From NCBI RefSeq assembly GCF_000576595.1, contig NZ_AWSA01000008.1:62001-126000 (forward strand): a DNA stretch of 64,000 nt, given 5' to 3'. Positions 44,763-53,467 of the stretch are shown piece after piece. Numbering within the stretch: the first letter of the stretch is position 1; every line of letters starts with the position of its first letter. This stretch comes from Intrasporangium oryzae NRRL B-24470. Lineage in GTDB: Bacteria > Actinomycetota > Actinomycetes > Actinomycetales > Dermatophilaceae. The translations under genes and the position numbers were made by a program. The notes below the pieces were generated by a model, which saw only the letters and a program-made list of their open reading frames with translations, ran no database searches and was not told where the DNA came from.

Positions 44763-45869
44763 GTGTTCGTCGCCCTGCGCGATCTCCGCTTCGCCAGAGG
44801 GAGGTTCGCCCTCATGGGTGGGGTCGTGGCCCTCATCACCCTCCTGGTCGTCCTCCTCTCGGGACTCACGGCCGGCCTGGCGCGGGGCAACACCTCCGCC
44901 GTGACCGACCTGCCTGCCGACCGCCTCGTCCTCGCCGCCCCTCCGCCGGGTGAGAAGCCGGCGTTCTCCGAGTCGTCGATCCCGCCGTCCGTCCAGCACG
45001 CCTGGGTGGTCGAGCCCGGGATCAGGCGCGCGGACCCGGTTGCCGTCGGCATGAGCCGGGCTTCGAGGGGTGAACGCACCGCGGGGGTCGCGGTCTTCGC
45101 CGTCGCGCCGGGGTCCCCGCTCGCCCCGGCCGTCGACGACGGGCGCGTCGTGCTCTCCGTGAAGGCAGCCGCGGCGCTCTCGGTGTCCGCCGGCGACGAG
45201 CTCCAGCTCGGCGGCCGCCACGTCGTCGTCGCGGCGGTGGAGGGCACCGGCGAGTACTCTCACGCCCCGCTCGTCTGGGCCTCCACCGCCGACGCCTCGC
45301 CGAACGGGCAGGCTCCCCGTGCCGCGACCTTCCTCGCCCTCGTCACCGATCCGGGCACCGATCCGGGCGCGGATGCGGGCACCGGGGCCGGCGTCGACGA
45401 CGACGCCCTGGCGGCAGCAGACGCCCGTCTCGGCACCCTCACCCTCTCGAAGGCGGACTCGCTCGCCGCGATCGGCTCCTACTCCTCCGAGAACGGCTCG
45501 CTCCAGCTCATGCGCGCCCTCCTCTTCGCCATCTCCGCGCTCGTGATCGGTGCGTTCTTCACGGTGTGGACCGTGCAGCGCAGCGGCGAGATCGCGATCC
45601 TCAAGGCGGTCGGCGCGTCCACGGCCAACCTCCTGAGGGACGCGCTCGGCCAGGCGCTCGTCCTCCTCGTGGCGGGGACCGCCCTCGGCACCGCGGCGGC
45701 CGCGGCCATCGGGGCCGCCGTCGGCGGGGCCGTCCCCGTCGTCCTCGACGCTGCGACCCTCGCCGTCCCAGCCCTGACCCTCATCGCGCTCGGGCTGGCC
45801 GGAGCGGCCGTCGCCCTGCGCGCCATCACCTCCGTCGACCCCCTCACCGCCCTGGGAAGTGCCCGATGA
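44763..45869 (+). CDS. ABC transporter permease (FtsX/MacB type)
   Basis: 368 residues. One N-terminal helix (LMGGVVALITLLVVLLSGLTAGLA), a large extracytoplasmic domain of about 200 residues, then three C-terminal helices, the FtsX topology of MacB-like exporters. ILKAVGAS in the loop after the second helix is typical. A short TDPGTDPGADAGTGAG run lies in the outer domain. GTG start with AAAGGA upstream, overlapped at its end by the ATPase gene. With the ATPase it forms an exporter or envelope-stress transporter under the divergent two-component system. Confidence 0.87.
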   Translation: MFVALRDLRFARGRFALMGGVVALITLLVVLLSGLTAGLARGNTSAVTDLPADRLVLAAPPPGEKPAFSESSIPPSVQHAWVVEPGIRRADPVAVGMSRASRGERTAGVAVFAVAPGSPLAPAVDDGRVVLSVKAAAALSVSAGDELQLGGRHVVVAAVEGTGEYSHAPLVWASTADASPNGQAPRAATFLALVTDPGTDPGADAGTGAGVDDDALAAADARLGTLTLSKADSLAAIGSYSSENGSLQLMRALLFAISALVIGAFFTVWTVQRSGEIAILKAVGASTANLLRDALGQALVLLVAGTALGTAAAAAIGAAVGGAVPVVLDAATLAVPALTLIALGLAGAAVALRAITSVDPLTALGSAR

Positions 45870-46615
45870 CCCTCCACCTCGACTCCGTCACCCTGACCTA
45901 CCCCGACGGCGACCGACGGCTCACCGCGCTCGACCGGGTCACCCTCGTCGCGCAGCCCGGGAGCCTCACGGCGGTCGTCGGCCCGTCCGGATCCGGCAAG
46001 TCCAGCCTCCTCGCCGTTGCGGCCACTCTCATCCGGCCCGACTCCGGCCGGGTCCTCCTCGAGGGCCGGGACCTCGCCGCGCTCGACGACCGGGATCGGA
46101 CGACCGCGCGTCGGGACGAGATCGGCATCGTCTTCCAGAGTTCGAACCTGCTGGCCTCCCTCACGGCGCTCGACCAGCTCCTCGTCATCGCCCACCTGGC
46201 CGGCACCCCCCTCGACGCGGCGCGTCAGCGCGCACGAGACCTTCTCGACGCCGTCGGGCTCGCGGGTCAGGCGGACCGACGCCCCCACCAGCTCTCGGGC
46301 GGGCAGCGCCAGCGCGTGACGATCGCGCGAGGCCTGATGAACGAGCCGTCCCTGCTGCTCGTCGACGAGCCGACGAGCAGCCTCGACACCGAGCGCGGGC
46401 TGGCGGTCCTCGACCTCATCCGCCGCCTCACGACCGAGCGGGGCCTGACGACCGTCATGGTCACGCACCAGCGCGACCACCTCGTCGCCGCCGACCACGT
46501 CGTCGAGATCGTCGACGGGCGCCTCGCCGGAGGGATGACATCTCCGAGCCCGTATGCCGCCGGGGCCGGTGACCCGGCCACCCTGACTCCCGCGCGTGGC
46601 CGCGACGCGAGCTGA
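45866..46615 (+). CDS. ABC transporter ATP-binding protein (LolD/MacB type)
   Basis: 249 residues with all nucleotide-binding motifs: Walker A GPSGSGKSS, Q-loop VFQSSNLLASL, signature LSGGQRQR, Walker B LLLVDEPTSSLD and the switch histidine in MVTHQRDH. It powers the FtsX-like permease it overlaps by four bases. The exact octamer-bearing 15-mer GCTGAGCGGCATACG spans its stop codon. Confidence 0.92.
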   Translation: MTLHLDSVTLTYPDGDRRLTALDRVTLVAQPGSLTAVVGPSGSGKSSLLAVAATLIRPDSGRVLLEGRDLAALDDRDRTTARRDEIGIVFQSSNLLASLTALDQLLVIAHLAGTPLDAARQRARDLLDAVGLAGQADRRPHQLSGGQRQRVTIARGLMNEPSLLLVDEPTSSLDTERGLAVLDLIRRLTTERGLTTVMVTHQRDHLVAADHVVEIVDGRLAGGMTSPSPYAAGAGDPATLTPARGRDAS

Positions 46616-46785
46616 GCGGCATACGTCCTGTGCATGGGCGCGGAGCGCGAAACCTGTCGGAGACCGTGCTTATCCCCCGCAGAGGATGATCCGCACCCCG
46701 GCAGGGCCGTGCCAGCCTCGACATGGAGGTCGGCACCGACCCAGCGCGGTGCGCGGATGGCCCATGATCGAGTTGGAGGTTGGAA

Positions 46786-47226
46786 ATGAGCGAGCAGGAC
46801 ATCGGCCCCATCGACTACCTGGCCCTCGAGTTCCCGAAGGCCAAGCTCAACGGAGAGGGGCTCAAGGCCTTGGTCGACCTCGTCGACCGCGGCATCATCC
46901 GGATCCTCGACCTCAAGTTCGTCAAGCGTGAGGACGACGGGACGTTCTCGGCGGTCCGGATCACGGACCTCGACGGCGACGGGACCCTGGACCTGGCCGT
47001 CTTCGAGGGCGTCGAGTCGGGCCTCTTCGACGACGACGACGTGCGCGAGGCCGCCTCACTCATCGAGCCGGGGAGCGCGGTCGGGTTGGTGCTCTACGAG
47101 AACACGTGGGCCGGCCCGTTCGTGACGGCCATGCGGCGAGCAGGAGCCGAGGTCGTCGCGAGCGCCCGCATTCCCGCCACCGAGGTCGTCCAGATGCTCG
47201 ACGCACTCGAGTCGGCAGAGGCCTAG
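46786..47226 (+). CDS. DUF6325 family protein
   Basis: 146 residues, cytosolic. GPIDYLALEFPKAKLNGEGL starts the domain, followed by GIIRILDLKFV, an acidic DLDGDGTLDLAVFEG stretch, and ALVLYENTWAGPF-like text ending in a helical IPATEVVQMLDALE. This matches DUF6325 proteins, which are small, acidic and of unknown function. The ATG at 46786 has GGAGG upstream. It sits ahead of a SHOCT-domain gene, a pairing I associate with this family in actinobacteria. The DLDGDG loop could bind calcium (inference). Confidence 0.85.
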   Translation: MSEQDIGPIDYLALEFPKAKLNGEGLKALVDLVDRGIIRILDLKFVKREDDGTFSAVRITDLDGDGTLDLAVFEGVESGLFDDDDVREAASLIEPGSAVGLVLYENTWAGPFVTAMRRAGAEVVASARIPATEVVQMLDALESAEA

Positions 47227-47311
47227 GCGCGACGAGCAGGCCACGACACCCAACGCACACGAGTACAACCGGACGAGGACAACCGGACGATCGGAACAGG
47301 ACGGGAGAACC

Positions 47312-47608
47312 ATGGGACTCATCGGTGGAATGGCACGGACGGCCGTCGTCGCCGGCACGGCGACGGCGGTGTCGAACCGCGTCTCGAGGCGCCAGGCGGG
47401 TAGGTGGGCCGCCCAGGAGCAGCAGCAACAGCCGCAGCAGTACGAGCAGGAGCCCCCGCAGCAGTACGAGGCTCCCCCGCCCCCGCCGCCGGCGGCCGCG
47501 GCGCCGGACCCCCTGGAGCAGCTGAAGAAGCTGGGGGAGCTCAAGGCCGCGGGGATCCTGACGGAGGAGGAGTTCGCCGCGCAGAAGGCCAAGATCCTGG
47601 CCCAGTAG
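47312..47608 (+). CDS. SHOCT-domain protein
   Basis: 98 residues. A short N-terminal helical region (MGLIGGMARTAVVAGTATAV), a Gln/Pro/Tyr-rich linker (EQQQQPQQYEQEPPQQYEAP and a poly-Pro run), and a C-terminal SHOCT helix pair (LEQLKKLGELKAAGILTEEEF, AAQKAKILA). SHOCT is a small oligomerisation motif. GGGAG precedes the ATG. Likely acts with the DUF6325 protein encoded 85 bases upstream; the role is unknown. Confidence 0.88.
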   Translation: MGLIGGMARTAVVAGTATAVSNRVSRRQAGRWAAQEQQQQPQQYEQEPPQQYEAPPPPPPAAAAPDPLEQLKKLGELKAAGILTEEEFAAQKAKILAQ

Positions 47609-47831
47609 GAGCGGTGTCGACGACCCTCGCACGGTTCGCCCGGTGGTGCCCGACCGGCCCTCCGGGCCCCGTGCGGGTGGTCGGCGTGCCCGCAAACCCA
47701 ACCCGGCGGCATACGGCCGGGGGTTTCGCCGAACCGCGGACCCCGCCGCTTCGACCGACTTACGCTGACCGCGACGGGCATCCGCCCGTCACCGCGGGAC
47801 GTGCCCGCGAGATGGAGCGAAGGCAGGTCGG

Positions 47832-49490
47832 ATGAGCAAGCCCGCCATTCTCACGGTCGACGACGACCCGATGGTCTCGGCCGCGATCACGCGCGACCTG
47901 CGCAGCCGCTACGGCTCGGGCTACCGCGTCGTTCGGGCCACGTCCGGGGAGGAGGCCCTGTCGGCGCTCGCGACCCTGGCCCTTCGGGGGACGCCGGTCG
48001 CCCTCATCGCCGCCGACCAGCGGATGCCCGGGATGACGGGCATCGAGCTGCTCGAGCAGGCTCGGTCGCACGCGCCGGAGGCGAAGTCGCTCCTGCTCAC
48101 GGCGTATGCCGACACCGACGTCGCCATCCGTGCCATCAACTCGATCGGCCTCGACTACTACCTGCTCAAGCCGTGGGACCCTCCGGAGGAGCGGCTCTAC
48201 CCCGTCGTCGACGACCTCCTCGGCGACTGGCAGGCGGCCCATCCGGACCACACGTCCGACGTGCGTGTCGTCGGGCACCGGTGGTCCGAGCGCAGCCACG
48301 AGCTCAAGACCTTCCTCGCCCGCAACCACGTGCCGTACCAGTGGTACGACGTCGAGCGGGACGCCGAGGGCGAGCGCCTGCGTGACCTCGCCGGCGCTGA
48401 GGTGACGGACCTGCCGCTCGTCCTCGTGCCCGACGGCGAGACCCTCCGGGCGCCGACGACCCTGGCCGTCGCTGCGGCGCTCGGACTGCGGACCGCGGCC
48501 GACCAGCCGCTCTACGACGTCTGCATCGTCGGCGGCGGTCCCGCCGGCCTCGCGGCGGCCGTGTATGCCGCGTCGGAGGGCCTCAGCACCGTCGTCGTCG
48601 AGCGCGAGGCGCCGGGCGGCCAGGCCGGCCAGAGCGCGGCGATCGAGAACTACCTCGGCTTCCCGAAGGGCCTCACCGGCGCAGACCTGACCCAGCGCGC
48701 CGTCGCGCAGGTGAGCCGCTTCGGCGCCGAGATGGTCGTCGCGCGCGACGTCACCGGGCTCGAGACGCGGGGCCCGGTCCGGGCCGTGCTTCTCGACGGC
48801 GAGGGGTCGATCGAGGCCCGAGCGGTCATCGTCGCGACCGGCGTGTCCTACCGACGTCTCGAGGCCAGGGGTCTCGACGAGCTGACCGGCCGTGGCGTCT
48901 ACTACGGCGCAACGGCGAGCGAGGCGAGCCAGTGCGAGGGCGACGACGTCTACATCGTCGGGGCTGCCAACTCGGCCGGTCAGGCCGCCCTCAACCTGGC
49001 CCGGCACGCCAAGCGGGTCGTCCTCGTCGTGCGCGGTCCCTCGCTCGGGGCGACGATGTCGCGCTACCTCGTCGAGCGGATCGAGACGTCGCCGTCAATC
49101 GAGGTCAAGGTGCGCACCGAGGTTGTCGCGGCCCGCGGTGACGGGCACCTCGAGGCCATCACCCTCGTCGACCGCGACTCGGGCCAGACGGAGGACGTCG
49201 ACACGAGCTGGCTCTTCGTCTTCATCGGCGCCGCGCCGCGCACCGACTGGCTCGGCGACGAGGTCGCCCGCGACGACCACGGCTTCGTCGTCACCGGGCC
49301 CGACCTCGTCGCTGGCGGACGCGCCCACGGGTGGCCGCTGAGCCGGCCGCCGTTCGCGCTCGAGACGAGCGTGCCGGGGGTCTTCGCCGCCGGCGACGTG
49401 CGGCTCGAGTCGATGAAGCGGGTCGCGTCGGCCGTCGGTGAGGGCGGCATGGCCGTGTACCTCGTCCACCGCTACCTGGCGACGACGTGA
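47832..49490 (+). CDS. Receiver domain fused to a thioredoxin-reductase-like flavoprotein
   Basis: 552 residues in three parts. Residues 1-125 are a receiver domain (VDDDP, Asp62 in AADQRMPG, Lys in YLLKPWDP). Residues about 140-220 look like a glutaredoxin/thioredoxin fold without its cysteines (GHRWSERSHELKTFLARNHV, LPLVLVPDGETLRAP). Residues 228-552 are a TrxB-like FAD/NAD(P)H oxidoreductase (GGGPAGLAA; ENYLGFPKGLTG; APGVFAAGDVR-like ending). The CxxC redox pair of thioredoxin reductase is missing: that region reads GATASEASQCEG. Phosphorylation may thus control an electron-transfer or NADPH-sensing flavoprotein. Overlaps a histidine kinase gene. Confidence 0.88.
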   Translation: MSKPAILTVDDDPMVSAAITRDLRSRYGSGYRVVRATSGEEALSALATLALRGTPVALIAADQRMPGMTGIELLEQARSHAPEAKSLLLTAYADTDVAIRAINSIGLDYYLLKPWDPPEERLYPVVDDLLGDWQAAHPDHTSDVRVVGHRWSERSHELKTFLARNHVPYQWYDVERDAEGERLRDLAGAEVTDLPLVLVPDGETLRAPTTLAVAAALGLRTAADQPLYDVCIVGGGPAGLAAAVYAASEGLSTVVVEREAPGGQAGQSAAIENYLGFPKGLTGADLTQRAVAQVSRFGAEMVVARDVTGLETRGPVRAVLLDGEGSIEARAVIVATGVSYRRLEARGLDELTGRGVYYGATASEASQCEGDDVYIVGAANSAGQAALNLARHAKRVVLVVRGPSLGATMSRYLVERIETSPSIEVKVRTEVVAARGDGHLEAITLVDRDSGQTEDVDTSWLFVFIGAAPRTDWLGDEVARDDHGFVVTGPDLVAGGRAHGWPLSRPPFALETSVPGVFAAGDVRLESMKRVASAVGEGGMAVYLVHRYLATT

Positions 49491-50878
49491 TGGACCTCGA
49501 GGACCTGCGGCCGCTGCCGCTCTTCACCGGGCTGACCGACGACCAGCTCGTCGAGCTCGTCGCGGCGGGCGAGGAGGTCCGCATCGAGCCCGGCGTCGAC
49601 CTCTTCCACGAGGGCGACCACGCCGATCTCTGGTGGGTTCTCGTCGACGGCGCCATCGAGCTGCTGCGCAGGGTCGGGCGCGAGGACGTCGTCGTCGGCC
49701 GGATGGACGTCCCCGGCCGCTGGGCCGGTGGCTTCCGCGCGTGGGATGAGCGTGGCGTCTACCTCGCGACGGGGCGGGGTGTGTCCGTCGGGCGGCTGCT
49801 CGTCGTCCCCGCGGCCGAGCTCCGCGCGCGGATCGACGCGTGGTTCCCCTTCGGTGGTCATCTCGTGCAGGGGCTGTCGGGGACGGCCCGGACGATCGAG
49901 TCGACGGTGCGCCAGCGGGAGGCGCTCGTCACGCTCGGAACGCTCGCCGCGGGCCTCGCTCACGAGATCAACAACCCGGCCTCGGCGGCCACGCGGGCCG
50001 TGGACGCCCTCGAGACCGTCTGCTCGACGCTCCTGCTGTCCCTCGGCCGGCTCGCCCAGAGCGGGATCTCGCCCGACCAGTTCATCGGCCTCGACGGCCT
50101 GCGCCGTGAGGTCGAGCCGGTGGCCACCCTGCACGACCCCATCGCGCTCGCCGACCGTGAGGACGAGATCTCGTCGTGGCTCACCCGGCACGGCGTCGAG
50201 CGCGACTGGGTCGTCGGGCCGCCACTCGCGGCGGCCGGGGCCGACGTCGCCTGGTGCGACCGGGCCGCGCACCTCCTCGGCGACGCGCTCGAGCCGGGGC
50301 TCGAGTGGGTCGGCAGCACGTGGTCGGTCGACACGCTCCTCTCCGAGGTGAAGGAGTCGACCCGCCGTGTCTCCGAGCTCGTCGCCGCCGTTCGGTCGTA
50401 CTCCCAGATGGACCGGGCCTCGATGCAGCACATCGACGTGACCGAGGGCCTCGAGAGCACGTTGGTCGTCCTCGGCCACACGCTCCGTGACGGGGTGGCC
50501 GTCGAGCGGCACTACGACCCCGCGGCGCCACGGATCGACGCATATCCAGGCGAGCTCAACCAGGTCTGGACCAACCTCATCGGCAACGCCGTCGACGCGA
50601 TGGGAGGCGTCGGGACCCTCGACGTCTCGGTCCGGCCCGATGGCGACCACCTCGTCGTCGAGATCGCGGACACCGGAGTCGGGATGCCGCCCGAGGTGGC
50701 GGCCCGAGCCTTCGAGGCGTTCTACACGACCAAGGAGGTCGGCAAGGGCACCGGCCTCGGCCTCGACATCGCCCGCCGGATCGTCGTCGAGCGTCACGGG
50801 GGGACCATCGAAGTCGACTCGCGCCCGGGCCGCACCGTCATGCGGGTGCGCCTCCCCGTCGCCCGGCCACAGCCCTGA
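49487..50878 (+). CDS. Histidine kinase with N-terminal cyclic-nucleotide-binding domain
   Basis: 463 residues. Residues 1-125 are a cNMP-binding (CRP-like) barrel (LPLFTGLTDDQLVELVAAGE, VDLFHEGDHADLWWVLVDGAIEL). A HisKA domain follows with His159 in LAHEINNPAS, then an HATPase domain with NLIGNAVDAMGG, DTGVGMP and TGLGLDIARRIV. No membrane helix, so it is a soluble kinase. GTG start overlapping the receiver-flavoprotein stop (an ATG three bases on is also possible). It is the obvious partner that phosphorylates that receiver in response to cAMP or another ligand. Confidence 0.9.
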   Translation: MMDLEDLRPLPLFTGLTDDQLVELVAAGEEVRIEPGVDLFHEGDHADLWWVLVDGAIELLRRVGREDVVVGRMDVPGRWAGGFRAWDERGVYLATGRGVSVGRLLVVPAAELRARIDAWFPFGGHLVQGLSGTARTIESTVRQREALVTLGTLAAGLAHEINNPASAATRAVDALETVCSTLLLSLGRLAQSGISPDQFIGLDGLRREVEPVATLHDPIALADREDEISSWLTRHGVERDWVVGPPLAAAGADVAWCDRAAHLLGDALEPGLEWVGSTWSVDTLLSEVKESTRRVSELVAAVRSYSQMDRASMQHIDVTEGLESTLVVLGHTLRDGVAVERHYDPAAPRIDAYPGELNQVWTNLIGNAVDAMGGVGTLDVSVRPDGDHLVVEIADTGVGMPPEVAARAFEAFYTTKEVGKGTGLGLDIARRIVVERHGGTIEVDSRPGRTVMRVRLPVARPQP

Positions 50879-50947
50879 CCGAGCAGCGCCCTGACCCGAG
50901 CAGCGGCGACGGGCATCGTGAGCCCTCGACACGACCGAGAACGACTC

Positions 50948-50966
50948 GGGACCTTTGGTCTATCCC
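50948..50966 (+). promoter_or_regulatory. DosR-box-like sequence upstream of a small membrane protein
   Basis: GGGACCTTTGGTCTATCCC lies 60 bases before the next gene. The first half (CGGGAC) matches DosR/DevR hypoxia boxes well; the second half is poor. Weak evidence. Confidence 0.2.
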
Positions 50967-51026
50967 GGCCGTCGCGCCGGTGGGACAGTTGACCCATCGG
51001 TGTGAAGGCCTGAGCGAGGAGGAGTC

Positions 51027-51320
51027 ATGGGAGACCAGTTCGGACTGGTGGTGCTGGTCCTGCTGATCATCGTGCTGGCCGGAGGGGCGTTCCTCATGCA
51101 GCACGGTCGGCGGGGCGTCGCCAACGACACGCTCAACACCCACCTCGACGAGTCCGGTAAGGCCGCCTACGACGTCGGCCACGGAAACCGGCTCGTCGGC
51201 AACCCGCCGATCGATGTCATCACCCGTGACGGGGCCGGCACTGCCGTGCCCGGCCAAGGCGCCCTGCGGCCCGACGACCCCGAGGAGACGGACGTCCGTC
51301 ACCTCTCCGACGAGACCTGA
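51027..51320 (+). CDS. Small single-helix membrane protein
   Basis: 97 residues. One N-terminal membrane helix (FGLVVLVLLIIVLAGGAFLM) and a hydrophilic tail of about 70 residues with an acidic end. No lipobox and no recognised domain. The ATG has GAGGAGGAG upstream, an unusually strong site. It may be co-expressed with the kinase ending 148 bases earlier or have its own promoter. Confidence 0.75.
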   Translation: MGDQFGLVVLVLLIIVLAGGAFLMQHGRRGVANDTLNTHLDESGKAAYDVGHGNRLVGNPPIDVITRDGAGTAVPGQGALRPDDPEETDVRHLSDET

Positions 51321-51337
51321 CGAGTGTCCTTCGCTCC

Positions 51338-52717
51338 TCAGTGTCCGTCGGGTGCAGGGGGCATGGGGACGCGCACGTCGGACCCGCCCTCGACGGTGAT
51401 GCGCGGGCCGACGCGCCCCTCGATGGGGACCGGCGTGAAGACGCCCGCGACGAGCAGCTCGCCCTGGGCGAACGTCGGTGACACCTCGAGCATGGACGGG
51501 GGCACGAAACCGAAGAGCCGGCCGAGCTCCTCGACGTCGGCGGGCGAGTTCATCCGCATGAGGACGAGGTTGTCGCACTGCGACGTCACCTGAGGGTGGA
51601 CCTTCGACGGGCGCTGCGTCGAGAGCAGCAACCAGATGCCGTACTTCCGTCCCTCGGCGGCGATCTGGATGAGCCGGTCGGTCAGGATCGTCTGGAGGGG
51701 CGTGGTCGGCGCGGCCGGGCAGAGGTTGTGCGCCTCGTCGATGACCACGAGCGTCGGCACCCGGTCCTCACGGTTCGCCCACAGCCGCTCGACGACGTCG
51801 AGCGCGGTGACGAGCGGCTCCTGCGCCGTGCGGAACGTCGACACGTCGAGGACGGTCACGCGGTGGGGCGGTGGCTCCTGGTGGTCGAGGTTCCAGGGCC
51901 AGATGTCCCACTCCGCCACCCCGAGGTTCTCGATGCGCTGGCCGAGGGCGCGGGGGGCGGGCGGGCCGTTGCGCAGCGCGGTCGTGACATCGTCCATCGT
52001 CCCCACGCCGCTCGTGAGCTGGAGGTGGAGCCACTGGTTGTACTCCTCCCGGTCCCGGACCGGGTCGAGCTCGAGGACGGCGGCCTGGACGTGTCGGGGC
52101 ATGTGGACGAAGGCGACCTTGATGGCCTCCTCGCCGTCGGCGCGACCATGGCGCACGACGATGTCGGCGGCGCGGATCGCCGCGCTCTCGGCCGGCGGCG
52201 CGTCGGGTCGTGGCGTGCCGAGGTGGACGTAGTCGCCGTTGGGGTCGAGCACGACGATCGGCAGCTCGGTGTGCATGATGAGCTGCTCGAGGATGACCCC
52301 GAGCGCATAGGTCTTCCCGGAGCCGCTCTGCCCGCAGAGGAACGTGTGTCGGTTGAACCCCTGGGCCCGAAGGGCGAGCGGTGTCTCGACGTCACCGGAA
52401 CGCCAGCTCCCCACGACGAGCTGCGCGCCGCGCTGCTCCTGGAAAGACGTCAGCTCGGCCGTTGTCAGCGGCCGCATCGGCGCACTGGCGAACGGCTCGG
52501 AATGGCCGAGCCGGACGGTGCCGTCGTCGACGACCATGCCGAGGACGAGCCCGGTCCCGATCCTGCGTCCGGGCCGCGCATCGCGGACCTGCCCCACGAG
52601 GGGGCCGCTCGCCGGGTCGACCCGGACGAGCTCGCCCGGCCGGCCGGTCCAGTCGTCGGGGTCGAAGGTGAAGGTCCTGCCGTCGTAGGAGGTCGCGGCC
52701 GCGTGGGTCGTGTTCAC
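51338..52717 (-). CDS. HerA/VirB4-like ATPase (DUF87)
   Basis: 459 residues. A HAS-barrel-like N-terminus (GELVRVDPASGPLVGQV) leads into a RecA-type motor domain with Walker A GQSGSGKTYALG (about residue 125), Walker B TLVVIDEAHNLCP and a STQRPSKVHPQV sensor segment. This is the HerA hexameric translocase pattern. HerA usually works with NurA or defence nucleases, but no nuclease gene is adjacent here. GTG 52717 is the likely start, with AGGAGG 12 bases upstream. It converges on the small membrane protein gene. Confidence 0.87.
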   Translation of the reverse strand: MNTTHAAATSYDGRTFTFDPDDWTGRPGELVRVDPASGPLVGQVRDARPGRRIGTGLVLGMVVDDGTVRLGHSEPFASAPMRPLTTAELTSFQEQRGAQLVVGSWRSGDVETPLALRAQGFNRHTFLCGQSGSGKTYALGVILEQLIMHTELPIVVLDPNGDYVHLGTPRPDAPPAESAAIRAADIVVRHGRADGEEAIKVAFVHMPRHVQAAVLELDPVRDREEYNQWLHLQLTSGVGTMDDVTTALRNGPPAPRALGQRIENLGVAEWDIWPWNLDHQEPPPHRVTVLDVSTFRTAQEPLVTALDVVERLWANREDRVPTLVVIDEAHNLCPAAPTTPLQTILTDRLIQIAAEGRKYGIWLLLSTQRPSKVHPQVTSQCDNLVLMRMNSPADVEELGRLFGFVPPSMLEVSPTFAQGELLVAGVFTPVPIEGRVGPRITVEGGSDVRVPMPPAPDGH

Positions 52718-52793
52718 GGGACCAGACTGCCTCCTTCGTGGGCGCCTGTCCCGATATCGGGCGGTGGCCCCGGGGGTCCCGGCGTGTCGGCGA

Positions 52794-53378
52794 TCAGGCC
52801 CCTGGCGGGCCCGCCGTGCCGTCCGTCGGGCCGCCCGCCGTCCGCTGGGCGGCGGCACCCGCGGCGATGACGGCGGTGAGCGACCGGTGGAGGTCGTGCA
52901 GCGCCTCGAGCGGCATACCGAGCCGGTCGATGACCTGGGGAGGGACCTCGAGGGCGCGCTGTCTCAGGGCGCGTCCCTCGGCCGTCAACGTGATGGCGAG
53001 GGCACGGTCGTCGGCGGGGTGGCGCTCACGCGTGACGAGGCCGCTCGCCTCGAGCCGCTTGAGCAGCGGCGAGAGGGTGGCCGGCTCGAGGCTGATCAGC
53101 TCGCCGATCTGGCGCACGGTGAGCGGCGAGCGCTCCCAGAGGGCGAGCATCACGAGGTACTGCGGGTGGGTCAGCCCGAGGGGCTCGAGGATCGGCCGGT
53201 AGAGGCCGATCACGGTCCGCGCCGCGACGGCGAGGGCGAAGCACACCTGCTGATCGAGCCGCAGCAGGTCGTCGGGATCGGCCCCGCTCGAAGGCTCCCG
53301 GATGGCGTCCCCGACGGCCTCGTCGATGGTGCCGTCGATGGTGCCGTCGATCGTGTCGGCTCCGGTTCCGGTCTCCAT
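52794..53378 (-). CDS. MarR-family regulator, OhrR-like thiol peroxide sensor
   Basis: 194 residues. The core has RLDQQVCFALAVAARTVIGLYRPILEPLGLTHPQYLVMLAL, RQIGELISLEPATLSPLLKRLEASGLV and RHPADDRALAITLT, the OhrR-type winged helix. Cys46 occupies the place of the reactive cysteine of OhrR (LCFAL-like context), so it may sense organic hydroperoxides. The N-terminus has a GTIDGTIDGTID run. The ATG at 53378 has AGGAGG upstream. A 21-bp near-palindrome sits upstream, between this gene and a divergent small gene. No ohr peroxidase gene is adjacent. Confidence 0.87.
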   Translation of the reverse strand: METGTGADTIDGTIDGTIDEAVGDAIREPSSGADPDDLLRLDQQVCFALAVAARTVIGLYRPILEPLGLTHPQYLVMLALWERSPLTVRQIGELISLEPATLSPLLKRLEASGLVTRERHPADDRALAITLTAEGRALRQRALEVPPQVIDRLGMPLEALHDLHRSLTAVIAAGAAAQRTAGGPTDGTAGPPGA

Positions 53379-53423
53379 CCGATCGTCCTCCTGACCTTGG
53401 TGTCCGCTCACGGGATACTGTGC

Positions 53424-53444
53424 GTACACTAACAGTTCGTGTAC
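53424..53444. promoter_or_regulatory. MarR/OhrR-type palindromic operator
   Basis: GTACACTAAC, A, GTTCGTGTAC: nine of ten arm positions match. It lies between the regulator and the divergent small gene. Symmetry, AT-rich core and position suggest autoregulation and control of both genes. Confidence 0.65.
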
Positions 53445-53467
53445 TAATCAACTTTGAGGGGACCGAC

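Noticed and set aside
51338-52717. HerA-like ATPase as part of a phage-defence pair
   Set aside because: No nuclease, SIR2 or DUF4297 gene is adjacent; the neighbours are a small membrane protein and a MarR regulator.
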